NCBI GenBank assembly: GCA_913048245.1
Contig: CAJWWR010000001.1
Location: forward strand, 1-64,000
Source: an uncultured Prochlorococcus sp.
Lineage (GTDB): Bacteria; Cyanobacteriota; Cyanobacteriia; PCC-6307; Cyanobiaceae
Reading direction: 5' to 3'
DNA: 64,000 bases
Part shown: positions 8,989 to 19,575 of the stretch, in pieces
How the letters are laid out: every line of letters starts with the position of its first letter
Position numbering within the stretch: the first letter of the stretch is position 1
Notes under the pieces: generated by a model
What the model was told of the DNA's origin: nothing
The model's input: the letters and a program-made list of their open reading frames with translations, nothing else
Database searches by the model: none
Position numbers and translations under genes: made by a program

Positions 8989-9993
8989 TTAGTCTTTAAC
9001 AAGTATTAGATCATTATTCCAAGTTAATCTGAAACCGTTTGGTAGATCTATCGTCCCATGATTTTTCAGAAAAATATCATCGCAAAAACTTATTAAGTTT
9101 TTTGTACTGATTTGTTTAATACATTTTTCTTTGATTTCTAGGTTTAAGATAGTTGCACGTGCTTCTTTGCTTAAAGTATTAAATAAGATTCGATTAATAC
9201 AATTCTTTTCTTTACAAGCTAATAAAGCTAATTTTGATAAATCTAATTGTTCATTATGATAGTTTTTCATTGTTTCTATAAAAACACTTACTCGGCTTGT
9301 AAATCCAGGATATAAATCTTCTAATTTTGGTATGATTTCATTTCTTATGAAATTTCTTTTGATTTTTAAATCTAAGTTTGTTGGATCTTCCCAAATAGGT
9401 ATGCTTAAAGATTGGCAAATGGCTTTGGTATCTTCTCTACTGAAAATTAAAATTGGCCTAATTAATGAAAACTTTTTCTCTAAAAAACTTTTTCTTTTAA
9501 TACCCCCTAGACCATTATACTTGCTACCTCGAGCTAAATTTAAAAAAAATGTTTCGGCATTATCAGTGCTTGTATGGCCAGTTATTATTGAAAGATTACT
9601 TTTTAAATTTCTTTGTTTTCTGATTTTCTCAGCTGTAAGTCTTAATTGTATGTATCGCCAATCTCGTGCTTTTTCTTCGGAAGATACCTCTATTGATTTT
9701 GCGATGTCTAAATGAAAATTAATATTTTTTTTAGCACAAAATGTTTTTAATTCTTCTGCAAAAGTAGCCGATTTTTGATGCCAGTTGTGATTCCCATGCC
9801 AAACATCTATTTCCCAGTTATGCAGGTATTTCATATCATACATTAAGGACAATAAAGCCATTGAGTCTTGACCGCCTGATACAGCAATAAGTATGTTTGT
9901 GTTTTGAGGTAGTAATTCTTTATTACTCAAAAGATCTTTGTGCAATTTATTATGCCAATTCGTCCAATTATTTTTTGATACTCCTGTCATCAT
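8989..9993 (-). CDS. tilS: tRNA(Ile)-lysidine synthetase
   Basis: TilS converts the wobble cytidine of tRNA-Ile(CAU) to lysidine so that it reads AUA. The PP-loop motif SGGQDS is at 39-44 in AVSGGQDSMALL, and the GHTSTDNAETFFLNLARGS segment is diagnostic. The protein has 334 residues, shorter than E. coli TilS, and appears to lack most of the C-terminal tRNA-binding domains, as is common in cyanobacteria and plastids. The start follows a double Met; the second Met is also possible. It is convergent with rnj with no intervening base. Confidence 0.94.
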   Translation of the reverse strand: MMTGVSKNNWTNWHNKLHKDLLSNKELLPQNTNILIAVSGGQDSMALLSLMYDMKYLHNWEIDVWHGNHNWHQKSATFAEELKTFCAKKNINFHLDIAKSIEVSSEEKARDWRYIQLRLTAEKIRKQRNLKSNLSIITGHTSTDNAETFFLNLARGSKYNGLGGIKRKSFLEKKFSLIRPILIFSREDTKAICQSLSIPIWEDPTNLDLKIKRNFIRNEIIPKLEDLYPGFTSRVSVFIETMKNYHNEQLDLSKLALLACKEKNCINRILFNTLSKEARATILNLEIKEKCIKQISTKNLISFCDDIFLKNHGTIDLPNGFRLTWNNDLILVKD

Positions 9994-10058
9994 TTGTTTA
10001 ACTCAAATAATATTTTTTAAAAAATGTACTCTTTTAATAAAACAGTGTCACAATCGGT

Positions 10059-10070
10059 AGGTAAGTACCT
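10059..10070. promoter_or_regulatory. Short inverted repeat upstream of ycf23
   Basis: AGGTA (10059-10063) and TACCT (10066-10070) form inverted arms around AG, ending eight bases before the ycf23 start codon. The spacing does not match the NtcA consensus GTA-N8-TAC. It could be a small operator or chance. Confidence 0.25.
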
Positions 10071-10078
10071 TCAACTAA

Positions 10079-10855
10079 ATGAGTCTGATTAATCAATTAC
10101 CACAAAGAATTCAAACAGAATTAGAAGCTAAATCCTTATTGAAAGTGATATCTGGCTTAAATAATTTTAATGTTAATTCTATAACAATGATTGCTAAAGC
10201 CGCCACTATTGGAGGAGCAGATATTGTAGATATAGCTTGTAAGCCAGATTTAGTAGAGATAGTAACTCAAGTTTGTGACATTCCAATTTGCGTAAGTGCA
10301 GTTGCACCAGAGTTATTCGTTGATTGCGTAAAAGCAGGCGCGACAATGGTTGAGATTGGTAATTTTGATGTATTTTATGAACGAGGTATTATTTTTTCTC
10401 CCGAAAAGGTCATAAATCTTACCAAGCAAACAAAGCAGATCCTACCTAATATTCCTCTTTCAGTGACAGTTCCGCATAATATTTCTTTAGACCGTCAAGT
10501 AGATCTTGCATTGCAACTGGTAGAAGAGGGAGCAGATATTATCCAAACTGAAGGTGGTACTAGTGCTAAACCTTATTCGTCAGGTATTCAAGGATATTTT
10601 GAAAAATCAGTACCCACGCTATCTGCAACTTATGCAATAAAACAAGAGTTTCTGAAGAATAATATTAAAAATCCAATTATGAGTGCTTCCGGTTTAACTA
10701 AAGTTACATGTCCAATGGCAATTACTTGTGGGGCATCTGCTGTTGGAGTTGGTTCTGAAATCAATAAACTTGATAACTTGCTTTCAATGGTGGCTATCAC
10801 AAGGGCATTAAAGGAATCTCTTGTAAATATGTTAATTGCTCAAAAAATCACTTAG
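10079..10855 (+). CDS. ycf23: Ycf23/DUF561 family protein
   Basis: This is a conserved protein of cyanobacteria and red-lineage plastids with a predicted TIM-barrel fold; its reaction is not established as far as I know. The barrel-like sequence is visible: KVISGLNNFNV, GADIVDIACKP, CVSAVAPELFVDCVKAGATMVEIGNFD, LSVTVPHNI, EEGADIIQTEGGTS, PIMSASGLT and GASAVGVGSEI. The last segments resemble phosphate-binding loops of such barrels. At 258 residues it is intact. It starts at ATG 10079 and lies 28 bases before uvrB, so the two may share a transcript. The role is unknown. Confidence 0.85.
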   Translation: MSLINQLPQRIQTELEAKSLLKVISGLNNFNVNSITMIAKAATIGGADIVDIACKPDLVEIVTQVCDIPICVSAVAPELFVDCVKAGATMVEIGNFDVFYERGIIFSPEKVINLTKQTKQILPNIPLSVTVPHNISLDRQVDLALQLVEEGADIIQTEGGTSAKPYSSGIQGYFEKSVPTLSATYAIKQEFLKNNIKNPIMSASGLTKVTCPMAITCGASAVGVGSEINKLDNLLSMVAITRALKESLVNMLIAQKIT

Positions 10856-10883
10856 TATATAATTCATTTCTACTTTATGCGAA

Positions 10884-12923
10884 ATGAATAAATACCAGTT
10901 GCAAGCACCTTACGAGCCAAGAGGTGACCAGCCGACTGCTATTAATAGCTTGGTAAGAGGAGTAAACGAAGGGAAGAAGTTTCAAACATTGTTGGGAGCT
11001 ACTGGAACTGGAAAAACCTTTACAATTGCTAATGTTATTGCCCAAACAGGTAGACCAGCACTAGTTCTAGCTCATAATAAAACTCTGGCAGCTCAATTAT
11101 GTAATGAATTAAGGCAATTTTTTCCTAAAAATGCTGTGGAATACTTTATTTCTTACTATGACTATTATCAGCCAGAAGCATATGTTCCTGTAAGTGATAC
11201 TTATATTGCCAAGACTGCTTCAGTAAATGAAGAAATTGATATGTTGAGGCATTCAGCTACAAGATCATTATTTGAGAGAAGGGATGTCATAGTAGTTGCT
11301 TCTATTAGTTGTATATATGGTTTGGGTATACCAAGTGAATATCTAAAAGCTGCTGTAAAATTTAAAGTTGGTGAGAGTATTAATTTAAGATCATCTCTCA
11401 GGGAATTAGTAAATAATCAATATACTCGAAATGATGTAGAAATTAGTAGAGGTCGATTTCGAATTAAAGGAGATGTCTTAGAAATTGGGCCAGCTTATGA
11501 AGATAGAATTATAAGAATAGAATTTTTTGGAGATGAAATAGAGTCTATTAGGTATGTTGATCCATTAACAGGAGAAATATTAGAAAGCCTTGATCAAATA
11601 AGTGTATATCCTGCAAAACATTTTGTAACTCCAAAAGATCGTTTAGAAAGTGCAATATTTGCAATTAAAAACGAGTTAAAAGAGCAATTAGATAAGTTTG
11701 TAAATGAAGGGAAATTACTAGAGGCTCAAAGGCTTGAACAAAGAACAAAGTATGACTTAGAAATGTTGAAAGAAGTTGGATATTGTAATGGTGTAGAAAA
11801 TTATGCAAGACATTTAGCAGGTAGAGGGGAAGGAACTCCTCCAGAATGTTTAATAGATTATTTTCCAGAGGACTGGTTGTTATTAGTTGATGAAAGTCAT
11901 GTTACATGTCCTCAACTTCATGCAATGTATAACGGAGATCAATCTAGAAAAAGAGTGCTCATTGATCATGGCTTTAGATTGCCAAGTGCAGCTGACAATA
12001 GACCTCTTAAATGCGAAGAATTTTGGGAAAAATCTAGACAAACTTTATTTATTAGTGCAACGCCAGGAAATTGGGAATTAAATCAATGTGATGGAGACTT
12101 TGTTGAACAAGTGATAAGACCCACTGGGGTTCTAGACCCCATTATTCATGTGCGACCCAGTGAGGGACAGATTGATGATCTTCTTTCTGAAATAAGAATA
12201 CGCGCAAAGAATAATCAAAGGGTTTTGGTGACTACACTTACTAAACGAATGGCTGAAGATTTAACAGACTTTTTATCTGAAAATAAAGTTAGAGTAAGAT
12301 ATTTGCATTCAGAGATTCATTCCATTGAAAGAATTGAAATTATTCAAGATTTACGATTAGGTGAATATGATGTTTTGGTTGGAGTAAATTTATTAAGAGA
12401 GGGACTTGATCTGCCAGAGGTTTCTTTAGTTGCAATTTTAGATGCAGACAAAGAAGGTTTTTTGAGGGCCGAACGTTCTTTAATTCAAACTATAGGAAGA
12501 GCCGCGAGGCATACTGAGGGAGTGGCCCTTTTATATGCAGATAATTACACTGATTCAATGAAACGTGCAATATCTGAAACAGAAAGAAGAAGAGAAATCC
12601 AACATAGATATAATAAGGAGAATGGAATAACGCCGCAACCAGCCGGTAAGCAAATTGAGAATTCAATTCTTTCGTTTTTAGAATTGTCAAGAAAACTGGA
12701 TGCTGGTGGTTTATCAAAAGATCTTGTGAATATTGTGAATAATAAAACTGATGATATATTGGAAGCCGCTGATCAGCACTCTTTACTTGAAGAGATGCCA
12801 GATTTAATTGAAAGATTAGAAAATAAAATGAAAGAAGCTGCATCAGAGCTTAATTTTGAAGAAGCTGCAAATCTTAGAGACAGAATTAAAAGATTAAGGC
12901 AAAAGTTATCAAGGAATAGCTAA
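10884..12923 (+). CDS. uvrB: Excinuclease ABC subunit UvrB
   Basis: UvrB is the damage-verifying helicase-like subunit of nucleotide excision repair, loaded by UvrA and cut-licensed with UvrC. Walker A GATGTGKT is at 38-45. The beta-hairpin that clamps DNA is seen as [13 protein letters not shown], and the DESH box as LLVDESHVT. The helicase C motifs ([27 protein letters not shown]) follow. The C-terminal UVR motif that contacts UvrC is present (about 640-675, [16 protein letters not shown]). At 679 residues it is full length. Its end is one base from the convergent lysC stop. Confidence 0.98.
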   Translation: MNKYQLQAPYEPRGDQPTAINSLVRGVNEGKKFQTLLGATGTGKTFTIANVIAQTGRPALVLAHNKTLAAQLCNELRQFFPKNAVEYFISYYDYYQPEAYVPVSDTYIAKTASVNEEIDMLRHSATRSLFERRDVIVVASISCIYGLGIPSEYLKAAVKFKVGESINLRSSLRELVNNQYTRNDVEISRGRFRIKGDVLEIGPAYEDRIIRIEFFGDEIESIRYVDPLTGEILESLDQISVYPAKHFVTPKDRLESAIFAIKNELKEQLDKFVNEGKLLEAQRLEQRTKYDLEMLKEVGYCNGVENYARHLAGRGEGTPPECLIDYFPEDWLLLVDESHVTCPQLHAMYNGDQSRKRVLIDHGFRLPSAADNRPLKCEEFWEKSRQTLFISATPGNWELNQCDGDFVEQVIRPTGVLDPIIHVRPSEGQIDDLLSEIRIRAKNNQRVLVTTLTKRMAEDLTDFLSENKVRVRYLHSEIHSIERIEIIQDLRLGEYDVLVGVNLLREGLDLPEVSLVAILDADKEGFLRAERSLIQTIGRAARHTEGVALLYADNYTDSMKRAISETERRREIQHRYNKENGITPQPAGKQIENSILSFLELSRKLDAGGLSKDLVNIVNNKTDDILEAADQHSLLEEMPDLIERLENKMKEAASELNFEEAANLRDRIKRLRQKLSRNS

Positions 12924-12924
12924 A

Positions 12925-14688
12925 TTATTTATCCAACTCGAAAAAATCATGTATTGCTTTTACAGCTATATCACAGTCTTTTTCTAGAACGATACATGAA
13001 GTTCTAATTTCGCTAGTCGCTATCATTTCAATATTAATTTTTTGGTTTGCAAGAGCCCTAAAAATCTTACCAGCAGTGCCTACTTTAAATGCCATTCCAG
13101 AACCTACAGCACTAACTTTTGCTATTGAAGGGCCGTCTTCAATTCGAGATCCAGGAAGTTTTTTCAGGATCGAAGCAAATGTTTCATCAGCATTATTTCG
13201 ATCTTCTTTGCTCATTGTCAAGCTGATATCTTTTTTATTCACTTTAGATGATCTTTCTGATTGTACGATCGTATCAAATATTAAATTGGATTCTGCCAAC
13301 GATAGACATATTGATGCCGCTACACCAGGTTTATCAGGTAAATTACGAAAACTTACTTGAACTTGATTTTTATCAAGTGCAATTCCTCTAACCTCTGGTT
13401 CTTCTTTTCTGATTTTTTTTGATGGATTCATGTAGATTTGATTTGAATTTAACTTAAATTTGTCTGAAACAAATCTAATTGCTTTGTTAATATCTCTGAT
13501 GTCAATTACACAACTTACTTTGATTTCGCTAGTTGCTATTAGATGTACATTTATGTTCGCTTGTGAAAGAGTTTCGAATAATTCGGCAGAAACACTTGGT
13601 CTGCCCATAATACCGGCTCCTTGTATGCTTAACTTACTCATATTCTGAGTAAAGCTGTAAGTACCTCCAAGCTCATCAATTATAAGATCACATTGTTTGA
13701 TGGCTTCTTGTAAATTTTCTTCTGCAACTGTAAATGTAATATCATTTCTTGTCTCTTCATGAGTTGCTTGAATAATTAAATCTACATTGATTTTAGCTTG
13801 AGATAATTTCTCAAATATTTCTGCAGCTATACCCGGCTGGTCAGGCAAATTTGATAAAGCTATTACAACTTGATTTTGCAGTATCTCTAGACTATTGACA
13901 GTTTTTGTTAACTCTAAGCCTCCTCTGTTTAATTTAAGTGGCTCTATCTCGCTTTCTAGTAGTGTCCCGGGTTGTTCTTTCTCGCTAGATTTTACATATA
14001 ATTTAGTCCCATAGTTTCTTGCTATTTCTACTGCCCTTGGATGTAGAACTGAAGCCCCTACACTTGCTAATTCCAGCATTTCTTCACAACTTATACGTTC
14101 TAATAATTTTGCATTTTTTACAATTCTCGGATCTGTAGTCAATACTCCGCAAACATCAGTATATATTTCGCAAGATTCCGCATATAAAGCAGTGGCTAAT
14201 GCAACAGCTGAGGTGTCTGATCCTCCTCTACCTAATGTTGTGATTTCCATTGAGCCATTATGACTTAGATATGCACCCTGAAAGCCCGCTACAATCACTA
14301 CAAATCCTTGATTAATGTAATCTTTTATTCTTTCGGTTTTTATATCAAGAATTCTTGCTTTACCATGCACTGATTCTGTAATTATTCCTACTTGACTTCC
14401 TGTCATCGATATCGCTGGTACTCCAAATTCATTTAGTGCAATAGATAATAAAGCTATGGTTACTTGTTCTCCTGTAGACAAGAGCATATCAAAATCTCTT
14501 TTTGATGGGTTTTTACTTATTGATTTCGCTAATTCACTAAGATTATCTGTTGAATCTCCCATTGCTGATACTACGATAACAATGTCGTGCCCTATTTCTC
14601 TACTTTCGATTATTTGCTGAGCGATTTTTTTGATTTTATTGATATCACCAACTGAAGTTCCTCCAAATTTTTTAATTAATAAAGACAT
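12925..14688 (-). CDS. lysC: Aspartate kinase with four ACT modules
   Basis: This enzyme phosphorylates aspartate, the first step to lysine, threonine and methionine. The kinase domain starts with KKFGGTSVGD (6-15) and contains TTLGRGGSDTSAVAL. From about residue 265 to the end there are four ACT-like regulatory segments in two tandem pairs. Each carries a version of P-D-x-PG-x-A (LPDQPGIAAEIF, LPDKPGVAASI) or GS/GAGM (IQGAGIMGRPSV, AVGSGMAFKVG). The length of 587, rather than about 450, is explained by the doubled ACT pair, a form known in cyanobacteria. The ACT domains imply feedback control by lysine and/or threonine. Confidence 0.96.
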   Translation of the reverse strand: MSLLIKKFGGTSVGDINKIKKIAQQIIESREIGHDIVIVVSAMGDSTDNLSELAKSISKNPSKRDFDMLLSTGEQVTIALLSIALNEFGVPAISMTGSQVGIITESVHGKARILDIKTERIKDYINQGFVVIVAGFQGAYLSHNGSMEITTLGRGGSDTSAVALATALYAESCEIYTDVCGVLTTDPRIVKNAKLLERISCEEMLELASVGASVLHPRAVEIARNYGTKLYVKSSEKEQPGTLLESEIEPLKLNRGGLELTKTVNSLEILQNQVVIALSNLPDQPGIAAEIFEKLSQAKINVDLIIQATHEETRNDITFTVAEENLQEAIKQCDLIIDELGGTYSFTQNMSKLSIQGAGIMGRPSVSAELFETLSQANINVHLIATSEIKVSCVIDIRDINKAIRFVSDKFKLNSNQIYMNPSKKIRKEEPEVRGIALDKNQVQVSFRNLPDKPGVAASICLSLAESNLIFDTIVQSERSSKVNKKDISLTMSKEDRNNADETFASILKKLPGSRIEDGPSIAKVSAVGSGMAFKVGTAGKIFRALANQKINIEMIATSEIRTSCIVLEKDCDIAVKAIHDFFELDK

Positions 14689-14730
14689 TTTTGAAAAAAA
14701 AAGAATAAGATAATTTGATTGAATTTAGAT

Positions 14731-15729
14731 TTAAGAGGTTAAGGTCATTAAATTTTCTGTAAAAACATCTTTAGGATTATTGCCTCTTTTAATTAATGCC
14801 TCAATATTTAATAATTTAATCATTACATTAATTAAGTATTTCGGTTTGCAATATCTAACTTTTTTTTGCATAAAAAAAATTCTTTTAGGATTTGATATGT
14901 TTGCTAGAGCACAAATCTGTGTTGAATCTTGATCTTTATTTAATAGTTTCACAATAGTATAAATTCTCATTTGGCTTATTAAACCAGCTGTTAATCTTAA
15001 GGGAGGCTCTCCTTGATTAAGGAGGTTATGAATTTCAAATAGACTATTAATAATGCTCATCTCTAATAAAGAATCTAAAATTTTAAAAATTGTTGATTGA
15101 TGATCATTAAATATGGCTTTTATATCATCATTGTTTAATGTTACTGCAGAATTATGAACATTATTTTTTGCATTTAAATAAAGCTTAGCTTTGTCTAATT
15201 CATTATTTAAATTACTACTGTTTAAACCAATTGAATCAATAAGATAACTTATCTCTTTTTGTTCTATTTTTATGTTTTTGTTTTTTGCTATTTCTTCTAC
15301 ATAATTAATTTGTGCATCTTTATTCCAAATATTTGGAACATTAAAATCAGACTCAATTATTTTAACTTTTTCTGGCATCTGTTTTAATAACTTTGTTGAT
15401 TTTATTCTCGCATCGGGTTTATTCGTATTTTGTAAGATCAAGTAAGTTGTGTTAGGAAAATTATTTGCGACTATTTCAAATTTGCTTTGAAATTCTTGAT
15501 TTTTGCAATTAAAAATAGGATTATTATTTAGGATTACGATTCTTGAGCCGTCTCCCATAGGCGGAGATTGAGTTTCTTCAAGGGCAACCATTACTTGATT
15601 ATGATCTTCTCCATTAAATCTGGAAATATTTAATGCTTTCCAGTCTTTGGAAACATTGTTGTTAATAATTTTATCTATCTCTTTGTTGCATGCATTTATG
15701 TCGTCGCCCCATATAATGTGTATTGGCAT
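14731..15729 (-). CDS. holA: DNA polymerase III subunit delta
   Basis: Delta is the clamp-opening subunit of the clamp loader whose motor is DnaX (1-1248). The protein has 332 residues with the typical weakly conserved delta pattern: an N-terminal HIIWGDD segment, NPIFNCKN, TYLILQNTNKPDARIKSTKLLK, and a C-terminal helical collar (EPPLRLTAGLISQMRIYTIVKLL). It lacks an intact Walker A motif, as expected for delta. It lies 42 bases upstream of lysC on the same strand and starts only about 60 bases from the divergent cobH. Confidence 0.85.
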   Translation of the reverse strand: MPIHIIWGDDINACNKEIDKIINNNVSKDWKALNISRFNGEDHNQVMVALEETQSPPMGDGSRIVILNNNPIFNCKNQEFQSKFEIVANNFPNTTYLILQNTNKPDARIKSTKLLKQMPEKVKIIESDFNVPNIWNKDAQINYVEEIAKNKNIKIEQKEISYLIDSIGLNSSNLNNELDKAKLYLNAKNNVHNSAVTLNNDDIKAIFNDHQSTIFKILDSLLEMSIINSLFEIHNLLNQGEPPLRLTAGLISQMRIYTIVKLLNKDQDSTQICALANISNPKRIFFMQKKVRYCKPKYLINVMIKLLNIEALIKRGNNPKDVFTENLMTLTS

Positions 15730-15791
15730 ATCATAAATAAGAGTAACAATTACTTAATTATGACCTGTTTTTGCAAAAATATAAAAATTCA

Positions 15792-16415
15792 ATGATTAAA
15801 GATCATCCTATTTTTTTGGAAAGTATTCATTTTATAAGATCTAAACTACCTAAAAATAATTTAAATGAACTTCAAAATCAGGTTTTAGAGAGGTTAATTC
15901 ATACTTCTGGTGATTTCTCTATACAAAATCTTTTAAAATTCAGTTCGGATGCTTGTCAGAAATCAATAAAGGCAATCTTATCGGGAGCACCAATCTTAAC
16001 AGATACTGATATGGCAGCCGTCGCAATTAGTTCTATGGCAAATAATGCTCATGGTAATCTGGTCTTTTCAGCAAAAAAATGGATAGAAGATTATAGAGGA
16101 CAAAATCTTACAAAAACTGCATATGGTATACAAAAAGGTTGGTCAGAATTGTCTGAAAAATATCGAGGAGATTTATCTCCCATTGTAATTTTTGGGAGTT
16201 CCCCAACCGCATTAGAAAAATTGTTAGATATTGTAGAAAATAGCAACCACCAACCATCACTTATTGTTGGTATGCCAGTCGGATTTATTGGAGTTGAAAA
16301 GTCAAAACAAAGATTAATTAATAGTTCTCAATCTTACATAGTATTAGAATCAACAAGAGGGGGTGCTGCGATGGCAGCGGCTACTATTAATGCCCTTGTA
16401 CGATATACATTTTAG
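15792..16415 (+). CDS. cobH: Precorrin-8X methylmutase
   Basis: CobH/CbiC moves a methyl group from C11 to C12 of the corrin ring, forming hydrogenobyrinate or cobyrinate in B12-type cofactor synthesis. The active-site histidine lies in RLIHTSGDF (His37 from this start). The family segments ILTDTDMAAVAIS, IVIFGSSPTALEKLL, LIVGMPVGFIGVEKSK and STRGGAAMAAATINAL are all present. I prefer ATG 15792 (207 residues). An in-frame TTG at 15771 would add seven residues but would leave only about 40 bases for two divergent promoters. No other cobalamin gene is in the window. Confidence 0.93.
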   Translation: MIKDHPIFLESIHFIRSKLPKNNLNELQNQVLERLIHTSGDFSIQNLLKFSSDACQKSIKAILSGAPILTDTDMAAVAISSMANNAHGNLVFSAKKWIEDYRGQNLTKTAYGIQKGWSELSEKYRGDLSPIVIFGSSPTALEKLLDIVENSNHQPSLIVGMPVGFIGVEKSKQRLINSSQSYIVLESTRGGAAMAAATINALVRYTF

Positions 16416-16423
16416 AGATATGT

Positions 16424-19189
16424 TCATGCCATTTCTTCTTCTTCAATATTTGCTTTAATTGGATGAATAAAGTTATTACTTTCTTCAAGTTGATTTAAAA
16501 TTTGTTTTGCTTTTTTAACTACTTCTTTGGGTACCCCAGCTAATTTTGCAACTTCAATTCCGTAACTTTTGTTAGAACCACCTTTGATAATTTTATGACA
16601 GAAATCTAGAATATCATTATTTTGATTAACAGTTACCTGAAAGTTAGTTACGTTATCTAATGATTTTTCTAAATAATTTAATTCATGATAATGCGTAGCA
16701 AAAATTGTATTGCATTTAATTTTTTTTGCTAAATATTCGCTTACAGACCATGCTATCGATAATCCATCAAAGGTTGCTGTGCCTCTACCTATTTCATCCA
16801 AAAGAACTAATGAATGACTTGTAGCTTGATTTAAAATCATGGCTGTTTCTGACATCTCTACCATAAAAGTTGATTGACCTGTAGATTGATCATCAACTGC
16901 TCCAACCCTTGTGAATACTCTATCAACAAGTTGAATATCTGCTTTTTTTGCTGGAATGTATGAACCTATTTGTGTCAAAATCTGAATTAATCCTACCTGT
17001 CTGATGTAGCAACTTTTGCCGCTTGCATTAGGACCAGTCAGTATAATTAGCCTTTGCTTCTTATGAAATTCAATATCATTTGGTATAAATCTTGTATCAT
17101 CTAAAAGTTGTTCCACAATAGGATTGCGGCCAGAATCAATAGTTGTCTTCTTGTTAAAAGAAGGATTATCCATAGGGATTATCTGTGGTTTAACAAAATT
17201 ATTTTCTATTGATGTTATTGATAAACCAAGTAATGCATCTAGACTTGCAATTGCCCTAGCTATTCGCCTGATTTCTTCTGTTTGTTTCGATACTAGGTTT
17301 CTTACTTCAACAAATAATTCATATTCCCTCGATACTAAACGATTTTTGACATTAAATATTTTATTCTCTTGAGATTTAATTGCAGTTGTTATGTATCTTT
17401 CTTCATTAGTCAAGGTTTGTTTCTTAGTCCAATGATTTGGCGCTAAATTGGTTTTTGATTTATTAACAGAAATATAGTAACCAAATGTTCTGTGGAATTG
17501 TATTTTAAGGTTATTAATTTTGCTAATTTTTCTTTCTTTTAATTCTTCTTTCTTCAACCATCCGAGGTAGTCATCAATCATATTTCTTAGACCATCTAAA
17601 ATATGATCAACCCCATCATGAATTAATCCTCCTTCACTTACGTTAAGTGGAGGATTGTCAACAATAGTATTGCAAATACTATCTGCCAAATCTAATAATT
17701 CAAAATGTCCTTTTTTTAATTCATTTATAAAAACAGGTAAATCATATTCAAATGTATTCACTATCGCTTGGAGTTGGGGTATTTTTTTTAAGCCCTCAGC
17801 AATTGCAATTAAATCTCTTGCAGTTGCTTGTCCTGCACAAGCTCTGCCCGCCAATCTTTCTAGATCTCCCATAGCTCTTAACAAATTTTGTGCATCAGTT
17901 CTCAATTCTTTAGATTTAATAAAGTTAGCTATTACATTTTGTCTTTTGGAAATCTCATCAATATTTATTAAAGGTAATTCTATCCATCTTCTTAAGCATC
18001 TTGCTCCCATGCTTGTAAAAGTTCTATCTATACTCCAGAGGAGAGAACCAATATAATTATTTTCTCTTTGAGTATGTGTTATTTCTAAATTCTTCTGAGT
18101 CTGATAATCTATGATTAGATTTTCATGTGGAAACTTTATTTGAGGGACATCTAAAGAAATCTTGAGTGATGATTCATTATCTAAATCAGAAGGGTTGATT
18201 TGTTTCAGATAGGCTAGTAAGCCTCCAAGCGATTGCGTTGATTGATTATGGTTCTTTAATCCTAGTCCTTCTAATGACTTGATGTTATAGGTTTTTCTAA
18301 TCATCTTGGTAGCTTCACTTAAGCCGAAAGAAGTTTTTTTTGTTATCGTGCATTTGATTTGTTTATTAAAACTGTGCAATAACTTTTCTTCTTCCTCAGA
18401 TCCAATTATTAACTCTGATGCATCAAGCTTAGTTAATTCATCACATAGTTTGTTTATTGATTTGCCTTCTATTGTAATTAATTCCCCCGTACTTACATCA
18501 GCTCTCGATATTCCCCAGTTATGTTCAATTTGAGAATGACTTTCATCAATAAAAATTGCTGTTATCCAGTTATTTTTTTTAGCAACTAACATTCCTTCTT
18601 CAATCACAGTACCTGGTGTGATTATTCTTGTGATACCTCTTTTAATAGGGGTTCCATACTTACCAGTACTTTTTTCTAATTGATCACAAACTACAATTGA
18701 ATAATTTGCTTTTATTAATTCTGCACAATATCTTTCTAAGGCATGATGAGGTATACCAGCCATTGGAACTCTACCTATTTCTTTTCCAGCTTCTTTACTT
18801 GTTAAAGCTATTCCCAGTAATTGAGAAATTAGTATTGCGTCTTCAAAAAAACACTCGAAGAAATCACCAAGTCTATAAAGCAATAAATGATTGCAATTTT
18901 CTTCTTTAAGATTCACATAATGCAAAAGCACTGGAGATAAATTATTTTTTGAAACAGTCTGAAAGCTATGAGATTTTACACTTATTGATTTTTCTTTTTT
19001 TTTATTATAAAAAATGTTTTGATTAGATTTAGAGTTTTTCTTTTTTCTAGGCCTATTTTGAGAATCTTTTTTTAAGTCATCATCATCAAGAGTTGAATAT
19101 TCTACAATTTCATTCTTTATAACTTTATTACTAATACCATCATCATCATTTCCAAATAAATTTTTTTGAATTAATTCGTCAGACGACAT
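16424..19189 (-). CDS. mutS: DNA mismatch repair protein MutS
   Basis: This MutS1-type mismatch sensor has the mismatch-reading Phe-x-Glu at Phe110-Glu112 in GDFFECF. The core lever/clamp domains follow, then Walker A GPNASGKS, the STFMVEMSE segment, Walker [12 protein letters not shown] and the ATHYHEL motif in the C-terminal third. The protein has 921 residues. About 80 extra N-terminal residues precede the conserved start; they are rich in Asp, Lys and Asn with a basic patch ([11 protein letters not shown]) and look disordered. It is convergent with cobH (eight-base gap) and divergent from psbZ. Confidence 0.97.
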   Translation of the reverse strand: MSSDELIQKNLFGNDDDGISNKVIKNEIVEYSTLDDDDLKKDSQNRPRKKKNSKSNQNIFYNKKKEKSISVKSHSFQTVSKNNLSPVLLHYVNLKEENCNHLLLYRLGDFFECFFEDAILISQLLGIALTSKEAGKEIGRVPMAGIPHHALERYCAELIKANYSIVVCDQLEKSTGKYGTPIKRGITRIITPGTVIEEGMLVAKKNNWITAIFIDESHSQIEHNWGISRADVSTGELITIEGKSINKLCDELTKLDASELIIGSEEEEKLLHSFNKQIKCTITKKTSFGLSEATKMIRKTYNIKSLEGLGLKNHNQSTQSLGGLLAYLKQINPSDLDNESSLKISLDVPQIKFPHENLIIDYQTQKNLEITHTQRENNYIGSLLWSIDRTFTSMGARCLRRWIELPLINIDEISKRQNVIANFIKSKELRTDAQNLLRAMGDLERLAGRACAGQATARDLIAIAEGLKKIPQLQAIVNTFEYDLPVFINELKKGHFELLDLADSICNTIVDNPPLNVSEGGLIHDGVDHILDGLRNMIDDYLGWLKKEELKERKISKINNLKIQFHRTFGYYISVNKSKTNLAPNHWTKKQTLTNEERYITTAIKSQENKIFNVKNRLVSREYELFVEVRNLVSKQTEEIRRIARAIASLDALLGLSITSIENNFVKPQIIPMDNPSFNKKTTIDSGRNPIVEQLLDDTRFIPNDIEFHKKQRLIILTGPNASGKSCYIRQVGLIQILTQIGSYIPAKKADIQLVDRVFTRVGAVDDQSTGQSTFMVEMSETAMILNQATSHSLVLLDEIGRGTATFDGLSIAWSVSEYLAKKIKCNTIFATHYHELNYLEKSLDNVTNFQVTVNQNNDILDFCHKIIKGGSNKSYGIEVAKLAGVPKEVVKKAKQILNQLEESNNFIHPIKANIEEEEMA

Positions 19190-19271
19190 ATTTTTTTGAA
19201 TACTTATTTGATATTAGTTAATAATTATTTTTTTGCATCTTACAACTCACTACGACTATGTAACGTTTTCC

Positions 19272-19300
19272 CATAAAAAGCATTTTTATGAGAATATAAT
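19272..19300 (+). promoter_or_regulatory. psbZ promoter with inverted repeat
   Basis: TATAAT at 19295-19300 would place the psbZ transcription start near 19307, giving a leader of about 23 bases. A perfect inverted repeat CATAAAAA-gca-TTTTTATG spans 19272-19290, filling the space just upstream of the -10 box. That position fits an operator. The A and T runs could also simply bend DNA. The promoter call is firm by consensus; the operator role is inference. Confidence 0.55.
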
Positions 19301-19329
19301 ATCTATACGAATTAAAAATCATTTAAATT

Positions 19330-19527
19330 ATGCAGGCTGTAAATTTCTTCTTCATAAATGCCCTTTTATTTGCTTCTTTAATAGCAGTTGTAGGTGTTCC
19401 ATATTTTTATATGACTCAGTCTGATCCATCTGACAGACGTAATCCAGAAATTAAAAAAGTTGAAATAATTGGAGGAGTCTGGTTCCATCTAGTGTTAATT
19501 GAAGGAGTTATTGCAAATTTAATTTGA
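19330..19527 (+). CDS. psbZ: Photosystem II reaction center protein Z
   Basis: PsbZ (Ycf9) is a small two-helix membrane subunit at the periphery of photosystem II. The 65-residue product has two hydrophobic spans (about 5-28 and 46-64). It has the VVGVP motif at the end of the first and the G-x-W-F start of the second (GGVWFHLVLIEG). The lumen/stroma loop is polar (QSDPSDRRNPEIKK). The neighbour ribH on the same strand matches the psbZ-ribH pairing known in other cyanobacteria, which raises confidence. The sequence is diverged, so the call rests on size, topology and context. Confidence 0.85.
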   Translation: MQAVNFFFINALLFASLIAVVGVPYFYMTQSDPSDRRNPEIKKVEIIGGVWFHLVLIEGVIANLI

Positions 19528-19575
19528 AATAAATACCCTTAACATGCGAATCTATATATACATATAAAAAATTAG

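Noticed and set aside
10057..10068. Possible NtcA site upstream of ycf23 (GTA...TAC)
   Set aside because: The spacing between GTA and TAC is six bases, not the required eight.
19257..19264. HLR1 half-site (GTTACATA on the minus strand) upstream of psbZ
   Set aside because: No second half-site at the proper distance; a single half-site is expected by chance.
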